DNA from: Sipunculus nudus
Lineage: Eukaryota > Annelida > Sipuncula > Golfingiida > Sipunculidae
Length of the DNA: 64,000 nt
Assembly: GCA_026874595.1 (NCBI GenBank)
Contig: CM049315.1
Coordinates: 2,856,501-2,920,500 of the forward strand
Direction: 5' to 3'
Position 1 is the stretch's first letter, and each line of letters begins with the position of its first letter. The translations under genes and the position numbers were made by a program. Below are positions 1 through 12,589 of the stretch, in pieces. The notes under the pieces were generated by a model. That model made no database searches. It had not been told where the DNA came from and worked only from the letters and a program-made list of their open reading frames with translations.

Positions 1-805
1 TTTTTTCTAATTTCAATAATCGCGGATCGGAATAAATAGTTAACTGGTCAACAATGTAATAAAAGGCATCAACAAAATTAAAACTTAAAAACCTAAATTA
101 ATATAACATCGGCAAAGGATGAATTATGTATGAAATTTCCTCTGTGCGTGCATGTGTATGCAGGTGTATATTTGCAATAATAAAATTTTGATATCAGCTA
201 AAATGTTAAAAAGAAACAGGGTTCGGGGATTTACTTACCAAACATTTATACTACGTCATACAATACATATACGCGTCTAAAGATTGCTAAATGATGGGGT
301 AATTATGGGGTGTCCAGAAAGAATATATGTGTATGCATACGAAAGATAAAATAACATTTTAATGTCAGTGGTTTAAAGGTTAATTGTTTTTATTTTAGAT
401 TTATCCGAGGTTGGTTTTAAAGTTAAATTAGATATATCAATGAATATTGTATAATGTAATCTAAAGTAATCTCTCAGTTGGATCTCAGGCATGTAAATTC
501 TGATTCAGTATGCATGAGTTAGGCTTTATCTTCGCAACTGTCTCTTCCTTGGTCCAATGTTTTATAACGTATATGTTTATTGTATAAGTAAATTATGCTA
601 ATACAAAAAAGGGTTTTATCTCAATAAAACATTAATCATAAATAATAATCTAAATAAACTCCCTGTACACGTAACACTGCAGAGCAATGTTTTTTTTTTC
701 CGCTTTATACAAATACTATATATATATATAGGTTATTGATATGGCACCCCGGACTTATTTAAACTGATGTTCACTCACAGTATTACATATATATATAGAT
801 TCTAA

Positions 806-866
806 CCACATTCACCTGATGACCGGGTCGCATCCCGTGAAACAGTCTGTTGTGAATTAACAGTGT
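806..866 (+). ncRNA. Hammerhead-like ribozyme motif, family A copy 1
   Basis: The core CTGATGA is at 816-822. Stem II is CGGG/CCCG (824-827 with 834-837) around loop TCGCAT. GAA is at 839-841. Stem III is ACA/TGT (842-844 with 848-850). The position-17 base is T851, and stem I is TTCAC/GTGAA (811-815 with 852-856). The pair next to the core in stem II is C823 with T838, a mismatch where functional hammerheads usually have G-C, so activity is uncertain. The motif runs straight into (TA)n at 883-930. Confidence 0.6.
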
Positions 867-881
867 TGTTTTTCTTCAGAG

Positions 882-882
<1 letters not shown>

Positions 883-930
<48 letters not shown>
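883..930. repeat. (TA)n microsatellite
   Basis: Perfect TA run of 48 bases directly downstream of the ribozyme-like unit at 806-866. Confidence 0.97.
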
Positions 931-931
<1 letters not shown>

Positions 932-1055
932 GGATTTTCCTTTGGCACCGAATTTCTCCGAGTCTAACAGGGTACATGACTTTGGTACAGATATTCTTTG
1001 GGCACCGCGGTTTCAAGTCTCTCTTTCTAAAACAAGGATGTTGAACGACTAGTCA

Positions 1056-1490
1056 CGGGCGGGTGCGTCAATATGGGGGGGGGGGGGGTATATATACCCC
1101 CAACTTTTTGGCAAGGGGGGGATGGCCAATGTAATCATCCCCCCTCCCCCATTTTTCAGAGAATAATATTATAATATTGCAAATGAAATATATTAAAAAA
1201 TAGAATTAAAGACTTTGGATCCATTTACTAAAAAATGTTATCTAAACCTTGCTTTGAATTACAAAATAACTTATTTTCTATTACAATATTATAATTATTT
1301 GAAATATGATTAAGTATATATATATATATATATATATAATCATATATAATAAATATAAATAGATATATATATAGATATATAGTTGAATATGTCACTCAGA
1401 GACGCTGAAAAAGGTATATATGTGTGTGTGTGTGTGTATTTAAATATACAAAGTCATCCCCCCACCCAGGAATAAAAATTGACGCCACTG
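1056..1490. mobile_element. Possible MITE, AT-rich
   Basis: The left end CGGGCGGGTGCGTCAATATG and the reverse complement of the right end CAGTGGCGTCAATTTTTATT are partly alike, and GTCA flanks both sides (1052-1055 and 1491-1494). Inside are a G run, (TA)n and (TG)n. The ends match only in part, so this is tentative. Confidence 0.4.
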
Positions 1491-3006
1491 GTCATGGGTC
1501 TGCACATGATGATAAAGGTTTTGACGTTTACCCTTACAGACCTAAGTTTCTCTACCGCCTGCTTTTTGAGCTTTTAAATTATTAACCGTTGGAATATGGA
1601 TCACGTGACCTTATATCTACTTATTCTTTTATTGGGGCTCGGAACGCAAACATTAAACTAATGGGCGTCTCTTGTAATTCTTTCACGACTGCATGACTAC
1701 GGATATTTTGATTTTTTTTTTTTATTTACCTTACATTTATAGACTTACAGCATTTTAAATAACGTAACAGTCGATAAATGTTGTTTAATTGCATTTGTTC
1801 TCATATTATTATATGACGGAACTATGGCAAAAAAACTATATAGGAGTATTTATTTCCTCAATTTGTCATAAAACGAGAATTTAATGTTCCAACCTGACCC
1901 CATAAGCTTAAATAATTTAAATTGTAAAATTTTGAAATTTTATTTATTTCTTATTTAAAAAATAAAAAAAAGAAAATATATGACATCATTCTTAAAATGA
2001 CAAAGAGAAATAAAATATAGAGGGGACGTCTCAAATATCAACACTGACTCGATCTTTTTAAATATTTTGCTTGTAATAACATGATTGTTTTAAGATGCAT
2101 GTATTTTTATGTACTGAATTCACATTTTAGAACCTGGTGGGGAAAAGTGATTCAGCTACAAAAGTAATTCATTTTCCAGTTCAACCCCATGCAAAATTAA
2201 AATGATACCATCGCTCCAGTGCGGAGCTACACAGTATAATACGGCCTTCTCACACAGTGGCCTCGGCGGAGTAATTCACATGATAGCTCCAGAGACCTTT
2301 TTTTATATTATTTTTGACAAAGCGTCCTCTTCATTGCCGATAGATCAATGACTTAAGATCTTACTGTCACGGGGACGAGAGTAAGAAATATATCGCAATT
2401 ATTATCTGGGTTTTTGTGTAATTAACCTTCGGGGTTCAGGAGTGAGGAGGGGAGCGTACACCCGGGCCGTCTGAGAGTGTTGTGTTTATATATCACTGGC
2501 AGTAAACGTATACCTGGATATCTACATATCTATTATTCATTGTATAAACACGGCAGCCAGAGTATTAGAGAATATTGCAACTGGGCTGTATCACAACTTA
2601 GAATAAAAAGACTCACAAGCCTTATACTTATAGTTCATAATATAATGGATAATGTACCGTACATTTACTGGTTTAATTCTTTGTCTCCATGCGCTATGAT
2701 CATTATTTATAAGTCTGTAGATGTGATCGTTTGTGGGCGAATGCACGTATTGGGCACGGTTATATATGTGTGTGAATGCATAGATATTCACCCACGCCCA
2801 TTGGCGGCTCAAGTATATATATGAATTGAGAGAAAGTGTTTCCGATGAGGATCCAGATCACCTTAGCAAAGTAAAAATAGACATCTGATTTTTTTTTCGG
2901 TGCTGAATTTCAGATTGAGCCAAAGAGGTAAGTCTATCAATGCTGGGCCACTTAAGTGTGTATTCGTGAGAGTGTGAGCGCACGTGTGTGTATAGGGGCG
3001 TACTCC

Positions 3007-3042
<36 letters not shown>

Positions 3043-3050
3043 CGCGCGCG
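3007..3050. repeat. (TG)n(CG)n tract
   Basis: Fourteen TG units pass into eight CG units, an uninterrupted alternating purine-pyrimidine run. Confidence 0.95.
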
Positions 3051-3424
3051 TACGGTGGTGCATTAATTAAGTAGTCCTGATACGGTTTAATAAGTAAACA
3101 TCCTTATGTGGCGTAATAACTTTAACCGGCGTACCTCTTGATAAGTCCTACTTTGCAGGAAAAGAAGGTAGTTAAAATTAATAAATGGCGCATTTTCAGC
3201 CAAAAGATGACCGTTAAAAGATTACACTTCTTAACGTGGCTGTATGTATGCCAAATGAGGACACATTAGCACACAGAATTAATGAACTTGTGTTTAAAAT
3301 TTACACACCAATGCTTATACACTAATAGTTCTTATTGAACAAAATGATGAATTGACAAGTTCGTCACATCACAAATTGGCGATAGTCAATGACAGGAGTA
3401 AGACACATGAGTACATATACATGT

Positions 3425-3427
<3 letters not shown>

Positions 3428-3461
<34 letters not shown>
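3428..3461. repeat. (TA)n microsatellite
   Basis: TA run of about 34 bases in AT-rich intron or flank. Confidence 0.95.
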
Positions 3462-3464
<3 letters not shown>

Positions 3465-4779
3465 GTTCATACAGTGTGTGCGTGTGTATATATGTGCATG
3501 TCTGCTTATAAAAGAGAGTTATAAGTCAAACCACTCATTTGCACAATGAAAGCCGGTCGGTGATTCATTTCATAAAGAAGCTCCCGACTCATAAGCCGCT
3601 TTCTTTGACAATTCACCTACGTAAGACGAGCAATTCTAATCATCATTAATAACATTTGTTTTCATGCTGGGCCGTCTTCCACACTGAATAATGAATCTGA
3701 CTTATTTCAAGCCCGCTGCCACGGGTGAGACCATAAAATCACGGTTTAATTCTTCTCCAAATTAAGTCATGACAACCGGTATGCGCGTTAAGCCAAAGCC
3801 GTCCAGCCATTTGCATATAAACAAGGATTTCTTCTTTAAAAAAGAGGTAATGGCTTTATTCAATAATGTTAACATATCGTCGTTACTCTTTGTCCACAAT
3901 ATATGATTTAGGCAACCAGCAGGAGTTTGTGTGATGCTCAATAATCAGAGCAACACATAGGTTCAGGCAAATATTTACACACAACCATCCATGGCTGCCA
4001 GCTGCGAATTGATGAAAAGATAATTTACACTCACTAACCAAATTATCTGTTTAAACCGGAGCGGTATTTCTGAAGACGTTTAAGAATATTTTCTTAATAG
4101 AAGACAATTATCGTTTGCTTATATATATATATGTTTATATATTATTTATTTGTGTTTCTTTATGATCCATGTCCTTCGCAAAAGGCAGTTCATATGCTCA
4201 GAAAAACCTAAAGACGCGCATACACATACATATATTTGGCCTGGGTATTGCGATGTATTATTCATCGGCAGACAATTGTAAAGCGTAAGAAATAATCAAC
4301 ATAAAACCTGTTAAGTCAATAAAACTACATCTTTTAAAATATATTATTTTATTGACATTTGAACAATGTTTACCTGGTGCATGGAGTGCTTTGAAAACCG
4401 AAATATTTTGGGCGCTGAATATGAGTAAAATTACCCATGCACATTTAATATATTATTATATATATTACAGAGTTATCTATATATTAGAATTATCTATTTA
4501 TTATCTGTTATGGAGTTTTCGATTTTATTCCCACTAAAAAGGGCTCGAATTCTGCTCATATATTGGCATAAAGATAACCAGATACTGCAGATAGGGACCC
4601 CTGTGAGGTTTAACTCCATGTAGATTACTCATAACTTGAATTACGAGCCAAAAAACGGAGAGTGAATTATCACGAAGTTAATATGGCCATACACCCTGCA
4701 TGTTTGAGAGGGTAATTGATACAAGAGCGGGGTCTGGTCGCCGACTATAGCAAGAATTAATATACTCATCTGTCGGTGA

Positions 4780-6240
4780 TAGCCTTTATTAAATTTGCTG
4801 TTGATTTAATATAGATTCCCCGATGACGATGGTAGCACTAATAGGCGCAGCCACAAGAAGCTGCAACAAGTAATTAATAAAAACTTTGCATGAGAATCTA
4901 ATGAGGTGATGCCAGTCTCCAAGCAGTAATGGTTGCCATTTGGTGGATTTCCACCAGTGCTAATTTTCAAGCATTGCCATGCCCGTGCTTGGGGTTTCAT
5001 TTCGCCGCCATCCATTTGTTTTGGGATCGCCAACGAGCAGCTGCCTCGTAATAATATGAAATAGCCTAATCAAATAACAATTACAGAAAAAAATATTAAT
5101 GCAATAATTTCATTTCATTTGGGACCACAGTGCGCTCGCTGCCGACACTGCTTCGATAATCTAGGAAAACATTGCGCCATATTCCGATTAAATTGGACCC
5201 ACACCATTCATATATATTACGTGCGCTCTTTAACTGAGCACAAAACCTTGTAACAACAATGGCCAAGCGCTTTTGTCATGTGGATTGTCGACAAATTTGC
5301 AGCGTCAACAAAGAGGCCCCTGACTGATTCATTAGATGAGAATCAACCAGACAAGTTGGGTGCACCGATGATGATACAAACGGCTTTTATGGCGGCACAG
5401 TTTGCTACAGCATGGAAAGCATCGTCAGCTTTTTGGTTCACAAATAATACCTATTTAATAGCGACCATGCGGGGCTGGCCCTCTCCCTTCCTCCCGGTTT
5501 GCTTTACGACCCATTCTCACCATTGTAAAGATCTACAGATTGGATAAAAAACGCCCGCCACGAGAACTACATTCTTAAGTGTCCCATCATGCGGTTAGTT
5601 CGTCTCAGCTGATACGTGTGAAGTTCGATCAGTCGTGTGATAACAGAAACGCACGGCACAGAAGCGAAATCCTATCAATGTCTATTAAACTATTTGGACT
5701 GAAAAACACCCAATGACATGTAATTCAGAGCCTTCTTGTGTTACTTGAAACATCGTGTGTTGAAAGTTCCCATGCATTGGTAAACCAAGCACACTTTAAT
5801 GCATGATAAAATCCCCTCCTTGTAGCCGCAATCATCCTAATTTTTTAATGTAGCTGTTGTCAAATTCTCTTAAAAATGATCCGACATGTTTAAGACATGT
5901 AATGGTGGCGATATCTGAATGAGGGAAACATTTAAAGATTAAGCGCTCGGATGGTAATCTGTGAGTGGAGTGTGTAAGAGGTGGAGCCCGGAGCAGACCC
6001 TGAGTGGTCTGATTTGTACAGGCTTTGAATGTTCTATAGTCTCTCGATGACTTGTATAATGTGGATTTATGGCTCCAGCTAGCCGTGCTCGTTATATGAA
6101 CCAAAAGAACCAATATTATGTTCACTAATACACTGCTTACTTTATCAAAAGCGAAGCCCACCAGTAACGATATCGTCCTTGAACCACAGTACACCAGTAC
6201 ACTACATGACAGTGAACTTCATTTTGATGTTTATAAGCAC
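4780..6240. promoter_or_regulatory. Candidate regulatory block
   Basis: Unique, balanced base composition with no low-complexity tracts, set in AT-rich DNA. Its open frames show no protein family. Regulatory function is inferred from composition and locus type only. Confidence 0.25.
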
Positions 6241-7825
6241 AAAGATTACTCGCAAGGTTAAAAGAATGCACAATAAATAAACAATAACGGGAAAAAACAA
6301 AAAAGTTTAAAATAAACGAAAGTGGAAATCAATTCTTTCAAATTTACTTTAGGTTTTATTGTAAATTAAACGACTTTTGCCGCAGATCTCGGCAAAAAAA
6401 AATTTTACTGAAACAAGATTTAAAATTTTATTATTAAGACAGGAGGGTGCTTAATTATCTGATGATAATAACATGTAGTTAAATACTAATCCACTAAAAC
6501 TGGTATGCTTAGTTGTTTTAATAAATGTTTTTATTAGAATATCATACGACACTGAGTGAAGAATATATATACCATAACTGAAAGAACTCTCTAGCATGCA
6601 CCTTTTAAATGAGATATACCTCATGGGTTCTAATGGAAAGATGCTACCTTGAAGCAAAGTAGTTAAAGTTTTCAAGCCTTTTTTGTTAAAAGTACGTTTA
6701 TTCGCTAAGATTCCTCTAATTCTCTGCGTTTATTTATTTCGGTTTGAACTTTGATGTGACCATGTCTCAAAAAGATTTTCAAGATATACAGTTCGGAATC
6801 GTATCGTGAAGGTCATATTTTTGGTAATATCGTTTACACGATGTTATAATTGAACATTTTTATGTTCTCCTGAAAAAAATCGGAACACATGCAATCTTGA
6901 TTTGTTCAGCGAGAATAAGAATAAAGCAAAGATCTCCAACAAATTTCTGAACACTTTTTAAATTATCTGAAACAAAATATTTTGACCAACAGTCCATGCA
7001 CCCACTCGGAATTGAACAGTGACACTCTCCTCAACTTAACCGTGTCCATCCGCTCTTTGATAAATGTTGCTACTCCATACAACTTAACCTCCAGTCTAAA
7101 GTTAAAAAAATGTACATACATTCATTTTTTTGCAAGTGACCAATGACCTTGAGTGTCATAAATGCGGTAGAATTTATTGTAGAAGGCCGGGTAAACTGAG
7201 TATAGTAGGTATAACATATAACCAAATATCCCGTGAATACGTCCCCGAGACAGCAGAAAGAAAAAGTAACAGCAGATCCTGTTCTGCCTATATATACATG
7301 CACTACAACTTGGCGCCAATAAACATTTTGTCACATTCCATGGCTATATTGGTTGGCTCAATTTTGCCAACGAGAGTTTCTTCTATCAACACATTAATCA
7401 GCTGATCGGCCAGCCAATTACAGAGTGTGTTACAAATTGCCCAACAAATCGTATCGCCTTGTGGCTAAACCCAGCAAACCTTGCCAAAACATACAGCGCT
7501 GTGCAAAGGTAAAGGGCTATGTTAGGCTTGCGCTGGAGTTATAACTAGCTCTAATGATGTGAGAGAATTCGGTTGTGACTGCTTTAGAGTAGGTGCAAAC
7601 ATAACACACATACGAACCCACGCACATGCAGAGAACCATTTACTACAACATTTATTCGTTTTCTGTCGCTTTGGGTATTATCAATCTTTTTTACAAAGGA
7701 TTAATCCAAAACCTGTTTGTAGCACTGTCTTGTGAAGGAGGATGACGGTAGCTACGCGATAAGATGATACACAGCCATCATGGTGAAAAATGTTATATAC
7801 AGTTTGCATTATTTTACCTTTGAGC

Positions 7826-7905
7826 TACTAGCGAGGATCGAACCATGCAGGGACCTTAATTAAGATCAAGGTCTAACGCCGTTAGAAATATGGCCGATGA
7901 CCTAA
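7826..7905 (-). mobile_element. tRNA-like or SINE head remnant
   Basis: On the minus strand GGTTCGATCC (7844-7835) fits the pol III B box. The preceding 60 bases have a tRNA-like length, but no good A box or cloverleaf could be drawn. A true tRNA gene is therefore unlikely. Confidence 0.3.
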
Positions 7906-8786
7906 CCGAAAAAATGGGTGTTAATGGGAGTTACGCTTGTTAAAAAAAATAATATAGGAATTGTGACATAGATTATAGCAGAGAAGAGACCTCTAGCGGT
8001 GCACGATTCCAAAAAAACGAACAGCCCTCATGAGCATGCGCAATGGTGTTCAGGTGTCAGCGAATGAGATAAAAATCAATATTTTCTTTGTTTGTAATGT
8101 CACGTTAATACTGAATGGCGGTAGCCAGGTCTGTCAGGATGAAGAAGCACCAGCTGCCGCCGCTGAGGGATTTGACAGTTATTGTTTAGCCATATTGAAA
8201 CATTTATACAAAGAGTAATGCGGTTGTGAACGACAAAAGCTCTCATTTAAATAGAATAACAGTTGCAATATGACTTTTTATAAGGTCTCGTCTAATGGGA
8301 ATAAATGTTCTGATACTTCATACACGAATTTTTCCTCTTTTTATCCCCTAAGGGAAATAGGTACACATATGGGTCCCTTCATAAACAAACATAATATCAT
8401 TATTGAACCTACACGGTTTTGTTTATATATATAAATATTTATCGAAAACGGTTATAATCCACTAATCCTTTTAAATATTAAACGTTTTATACCATTTGTT
8501 TTATCACAGGCACATCCATACCTGTTATATATGATTGCTCATAACGTCGCGGTCTAATTTCATATAGGCGTCACGTTGGTTTAAATAAACAAAACAAAAC
8601 TTGACTAAAGCCAACTTTAGTTTCCTGTTGCTTTTAGACACTGCGGTTTCCTTTGCAATGCTGGGGCTGTTCAATTGGAAGTTACGAAGTGCGCATGCGC
8701 ATGAAGGGTCGTTTGGTATCTTTCGTATGACACATGTGCGTGATGAACATTAAAAAAATATAATATTTGAATTGTTCCTGACTGAC

Positions 8787-8927
8787 CTGAGAGACGGTGG
8801 AGGGCGGGTATAGGTTGGTTATTATGATCTTCTGCGGCGAGAGTACGTTGTTTTAGTATCATCTCCAGCTGGTCTTGTAACTTGCGCCTCGCTTTTCTTT
8901 CCTTCTTCAAACGCTTCTGGAGTGTGG
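8787..8927 (-). CDS. dac: dachshund exon: end of DACHbox-C and divergent tail
   Basis: The acceptor TCATTTTACAG precedes 8927 and the donor TCTCAG|GTCAGT follows 8787. The 141 bp hold two bases, 46 codons and one base. The first third, TLQKRLKKERKARRKLQDQL, matches the conserved VQKRLKKEKKAKRKLQEAL of vertebrate DACH. The rest (EMILKQRTLAAEDHNNQPIP, ALHRLS) no longer follows the family's continuing E/K/R-rich helix. It may be lineage-specific or an alternative C-terminus. The only good GT donor after the conserved part is the one used here. Reading through the donor keeps the frame open for about 38 more codons (GQSGTIQILYFF...), so an alternative readthrough end is possible. A further exon with the usual stop was not found with confidence. 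Confidence 0.9.
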
Positions 8928-10671
8928 CTGTAAAATGACAAATATCATCAAACTTCTGAATATTCATTAAACGCTCAGATTAGAAGGGGAAACACGGCTA
9001 TTGTCATATGATTATGTCCGCTGATTTACCAACAGTCGTAAATCTACTCAGCAATTAGCAAAAACATTGATTAATATTTCCTGCAAATCCAGTGATTGAA
9101 TTAGCCCCCGGACGCTGATAACGTTTCTCGTCAAACTTAATGGGTCATAATTGTCCTCTAGCACTGCTTCCCTCGTTCGTTTTCCGTTAGTAGCATCATT
9201 CCACGAGGTATTGTTTCACTGTAAGGTGACTCGTCCCGATTAATTTATTGCTCAGACTAGCAAGCCGGAGTCTTTATTTCCAAATATGCTATCTGAAAAA
9301 CTGCATTCTCCGGGCATAAAATACACTACCCTATTTTGTAATTTCATACAAATATCCAGTCGCAGGTGAAATATGACCTCGCATACCAAACACGATGTAA
9401 TTAATAATTTCGTGAGCCGCCATGAACATTCGATTTTATTGGTAACACTAATGTACTAATAATTTACAGTAATATTGGAGAAAACCTGGCCAATTACATA
9501 AATGGATTAAATATCTTATCCTGTCGCAAGAGGATCATATTCTCTCTTAATAATCTCCCTGAATGATCATGTACCGCAGGTTTTGTGTATGTGTTTTCAA
9601 CGCCCATGATCTTCTAAATGGAATAAAGCTATTACGGGCTTTACACCGCTTATGGCGAATGAGGCTCCCGCGGCCGCTAAACTCCGTAATGGTTTTAGCC
9701 TCCCCCATCAATTTCTTGCAAGACTGTCGATTTCCCCTCATTACTTATTGAACTGTCGCTACTTAAGCTTTATAATGTGGTGATGTGATTTCCATTTTAG
9801 CAACAAACTTTGCATTAAAAGAAAAGCCGCTTCACTCATTGTAGTCATATTTAATATCCAGGAGCGATCCGCAAAACAGCGTAAAATACACATTTTGAGT
9901 ATTTTGAGTGCTGGTTGCATTTTTGCTCTTTTACTCGCAGGCTCCAATAGAAGCCAAGGCATAAATAACCAACATTAGTATTATTCAATAAAATATGTTT
10001 TAATTATATAGCCAGATGGGCCGTGTTTATTACAATTTCTTTATTATGATGTGCTGCTTTCTGGGGTTATTTAAAATAATTGTTATATAATTAATCCTCT
10101 TTTTTTCCGTACAAGCACAAATAGGGAAAAATATCAATAACCTCTGTAATGGCAGTTTGACTATCTACACAACATGCATGTACACTGGGCAAGACCGCTA
10201 AGATTTACTTAATCTTTCTTTAAATATTCCTTGAGTAAGCCATATAAGTTTCATTTCAGTTAGATAAAGTTAAAGGTGAAATTGATTAAATGACCTTTTT
10301 AACCTTTTTTTTAAATCTTCATAAAATTGATACTTAACGAAAAGGTAAATTGTTTCTGATGAAACCATTACCAGAACATACCAGTTTGGCAAAGGTTCAG
10401 AAGGTTAAGAAGTATACCTATATAGAGACTTACACATACATGTACATATATACAGAAGGAAAGTGGACAATGCAGGAAGACCCCGAGAAAACCACGACCT
10501 TGGACCTGCTGCTAAAATCCATGCACTCTCATAGTCACGCCGGGATTGGAACCCGGGCGGCAAGTGGAGAGACAGCCCATACAGTCATCCCAAGACAGTT
10601 ATATAAGATCACGCCGACAAAATTTACAGACATATACAGATAACGGAGTTGAAGATTAAATGTGACTTTAC
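8928..10671 (-). other. dac intron, 1.7 kb
   Basis: The intron lies between the two last DACHbox-C exons. About 9000-9960 is unique balanced sequence without recognisable coding potential. It includes two short opposing open frames near 9547-9751 that I regard as chance. About 9980-10340 is AT-rich. A SINE occupies about 10450-10600. Confidence 0.7.
10450..10600 (-). mobile_element. tRNA-derived SINE
   Basis: On the minus strand a perfect T-arm-like hairpin CCGGGTTCCAATCCCGG (10556-10540) includes a B-box-like GGTTCCAATCC. It is followed by a GGTTTTCTCGGGGTCTTCC tail motif (10493-10475 region) like one shared by many animal SINEs. No clear A box is seen, so the copy is probably old or truncated. 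It lies just beyond the donor of the dac exon at 10672. Confidence 0.55.
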
Positions 10672-10755
10672 CTCTGTGTCTTGTCTCCACGGACAACTGC
10701 TTCTCAATGGCAGACCGCATGTCCTTCTCTTTCTGGACTTCGACTTTCAATTCAG
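10672..10755 (-). CDS. dac: dachshund exon: DACHbox-C coiled coil
   Basis: The acceptor TTTGTTCACAG precedes 10755 and the donor ACAGAG|GTAAAG follows 10672. The 84 bp hold two bases, 27 codons and one base: ELKVEVQKEKDMRSAIEKQL, then SVETRHR. It matches the TELKMELLRERELRETLEKQ... stretch of vertebrate DACHbox-C in spacing and charge pattern, with heptad-like Leu/Val/Ile positions expected of a coiled coil. The Ala at the 5' junction is GCT, split as G plus CT, and the Ala at the 3' junction is GCC, split as G plus CC. A tRNA-type SINE lies about 70 to 220 bp beyond the donor. The exon is symmetric in phase 1. Confidence 0.95.
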
Positions 10756-12589
10756 CTGTGAACAAATATTAGAAAATAAATATATTAAATATATTCAATA
10801 CACAATCCATATAATATATAATACTATAATAATATATGATACTACAACAACGTTATATAAAGGTTGTAAGCCTGCCAGTATGAAAATAGAAATTTCATTT
10901 TTTTTCTGCTCAAATCAGAAGGCTTTAATGCTTCTCAGTGTCAGTATATTATAGTATATTATAGCAAATAGTATATTACGAAAAAAGAAATATCATGTGC
11001 TCAAATAGTATAAGCATTTTACTGTTTAGACTGATTTCCATTTTGTCAGTTTATATTTTATCATGTATTCCATTTCAGCTACACAAGCAAAAATAGGTCC
11101 AAATGTATGTTATCCGTGGGCATCCGGCGTGTGTTTGCATATGTGCGTGTTAGAAAAGGTAAAATTATAAAGTTAAGAATAATCCTGGGTCATGTTCGGG
11201 AGTAGCACGGACTTTCGTCAGACGTCCTTGTAGGCCGGTCTCTGTGCCAACCGACCTTGTCTGGCCAGTCGTCGACTGGCAGGGCACTCATAGCCGGCCA
11301 GAGTACAAACGGACAAGAGAAAAACTACACACATACACGTTCACCCATATACTCACATACACACTTTCTTAAGCAACCGCGCACGCATGAGCACAAACAC
11401 GCAGACGCTCACACACATCGCTATACACGAAAGCACGCTCGCCTTTTCACATGTATATATACGCACAGTCACAAGCGCGCGCGGATGCACACAAGCACGC
11501 GCATACAGACACAAAAACCCACCCATACATGAATATAGCTTTTTGATGTAAGGTGCCAGCCGTACCTCAATAAATCTGACCCAGGTCATGCAATAAAATA
11601 TGCAGAGTACCCTTTAACAGATAAAACTTCCTCTATGCTCTGTCGTGTTCTGAGCTTGAGTCAGTTTCGCTTTTGATATCTTGTTGATTGTTCCGACAGG
11701 TCATTTTGGAAAGAAAAGAAAGTGTGTTTGTAACGATAACGAGGGTAGAGGTCCTCTGTAGCTCTGACCTACAGCCACCATTAACCCTCCCATCAGGATG
11801 TCGACAACGAGGACAGTTGGATTATTAGCAAAACCATTTTGTACACATAATGTATTAAATATATATAAACGGTTAAAGCGGGGCCTACTTTAGCATTCAG
11901 AACGCAGGCATTTGAGAAGATAATTCACCGAGTCACTTCTTCTCTACTAATTCTATTTTTATAATGGCGGTCGGTGGGGTTCGTTAAGTTTTTATTTTCA
12001 TGAATATTTAATCACCTGCCCTCAGTTTAAATAGAAACCGCTTGCAGAGTAAAAAACCTTTTTATTGTCAGGCGTATCTGTACATGAAAGTGATACAATG
12101 CTTTTATCTGGTGTGTAGGATGTCGATAGCAAAACATAAACCAAACAGAACGGCAGCGAGAGTGCCGGAAACGCAATGAATTAATGATGACGAAGGACCC
12201 AGCCCGATTCATGGTCCGTCAGGCTCACAAAGAATTTATACCGCACTCTGCCACTTGCATTAGTTTCTTTATCTGCAGACGGCAAAAACAAGTAATAATT
12301 CATCTCTGAATGAGACCGGAGGAGGGGTGTCAACATCATCAATAATTAGAATACAATTAGCGAACTATTGTTCAGTGATTACAAACATCACGACTTCTCA
12401 CAAAGTGCAAACTAAACCCTGGGCGGGAGGCGACTCACTCAGCAAACAAGTCTATACAGCATTAATCCGATCAAGTGAATAATTTGATACCCATTCAAAG
12501 GCTTGTTTGGACATTTTGCCGGTTAGGTTTGAATAAATGCTGTAGTTTTAAAATTTATACACTTGCAAAAACACGCACGTATTCTTGAT

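Larger units (their letters stand above)
1..8786. other. Last intron or 3' flank of dac, no supported exon
   Basis: No coding exon can be supported here. The first 4.5 kb is AT-rich with a ribozyme-like repeat (811-856), a MITE-like element (about 1056-1490), (TA)n at 883-930 and 3428-3461, and a TG/CG tract at 3007-3050. From about 4780 to 6240 the DNA is more balanced and unique, and may hold regulatory elements. A SINE- or tRNA-like remnant lies near 7826-7905. The dac terminal exon should be here or further left. One weak candidate at 8134-8162 is discussed under findings. Confidence 0.5.

Noticed and set aside
5278-5547. An 89-codon plus open frame near 5.3 kb and a 75-codon minus frame near 4.8-5.0 kb
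   Set aside because: No family resemblance and no phase-compatible splice sites for dac. They are treated as part of a candidate regulatory block.
7826-7905. A tRNA gene on the minus strand
   Set aside because: Only the B box is convincing. No acceptor stem or A box could be paired, so a SINE or tRNA relic is likelier.
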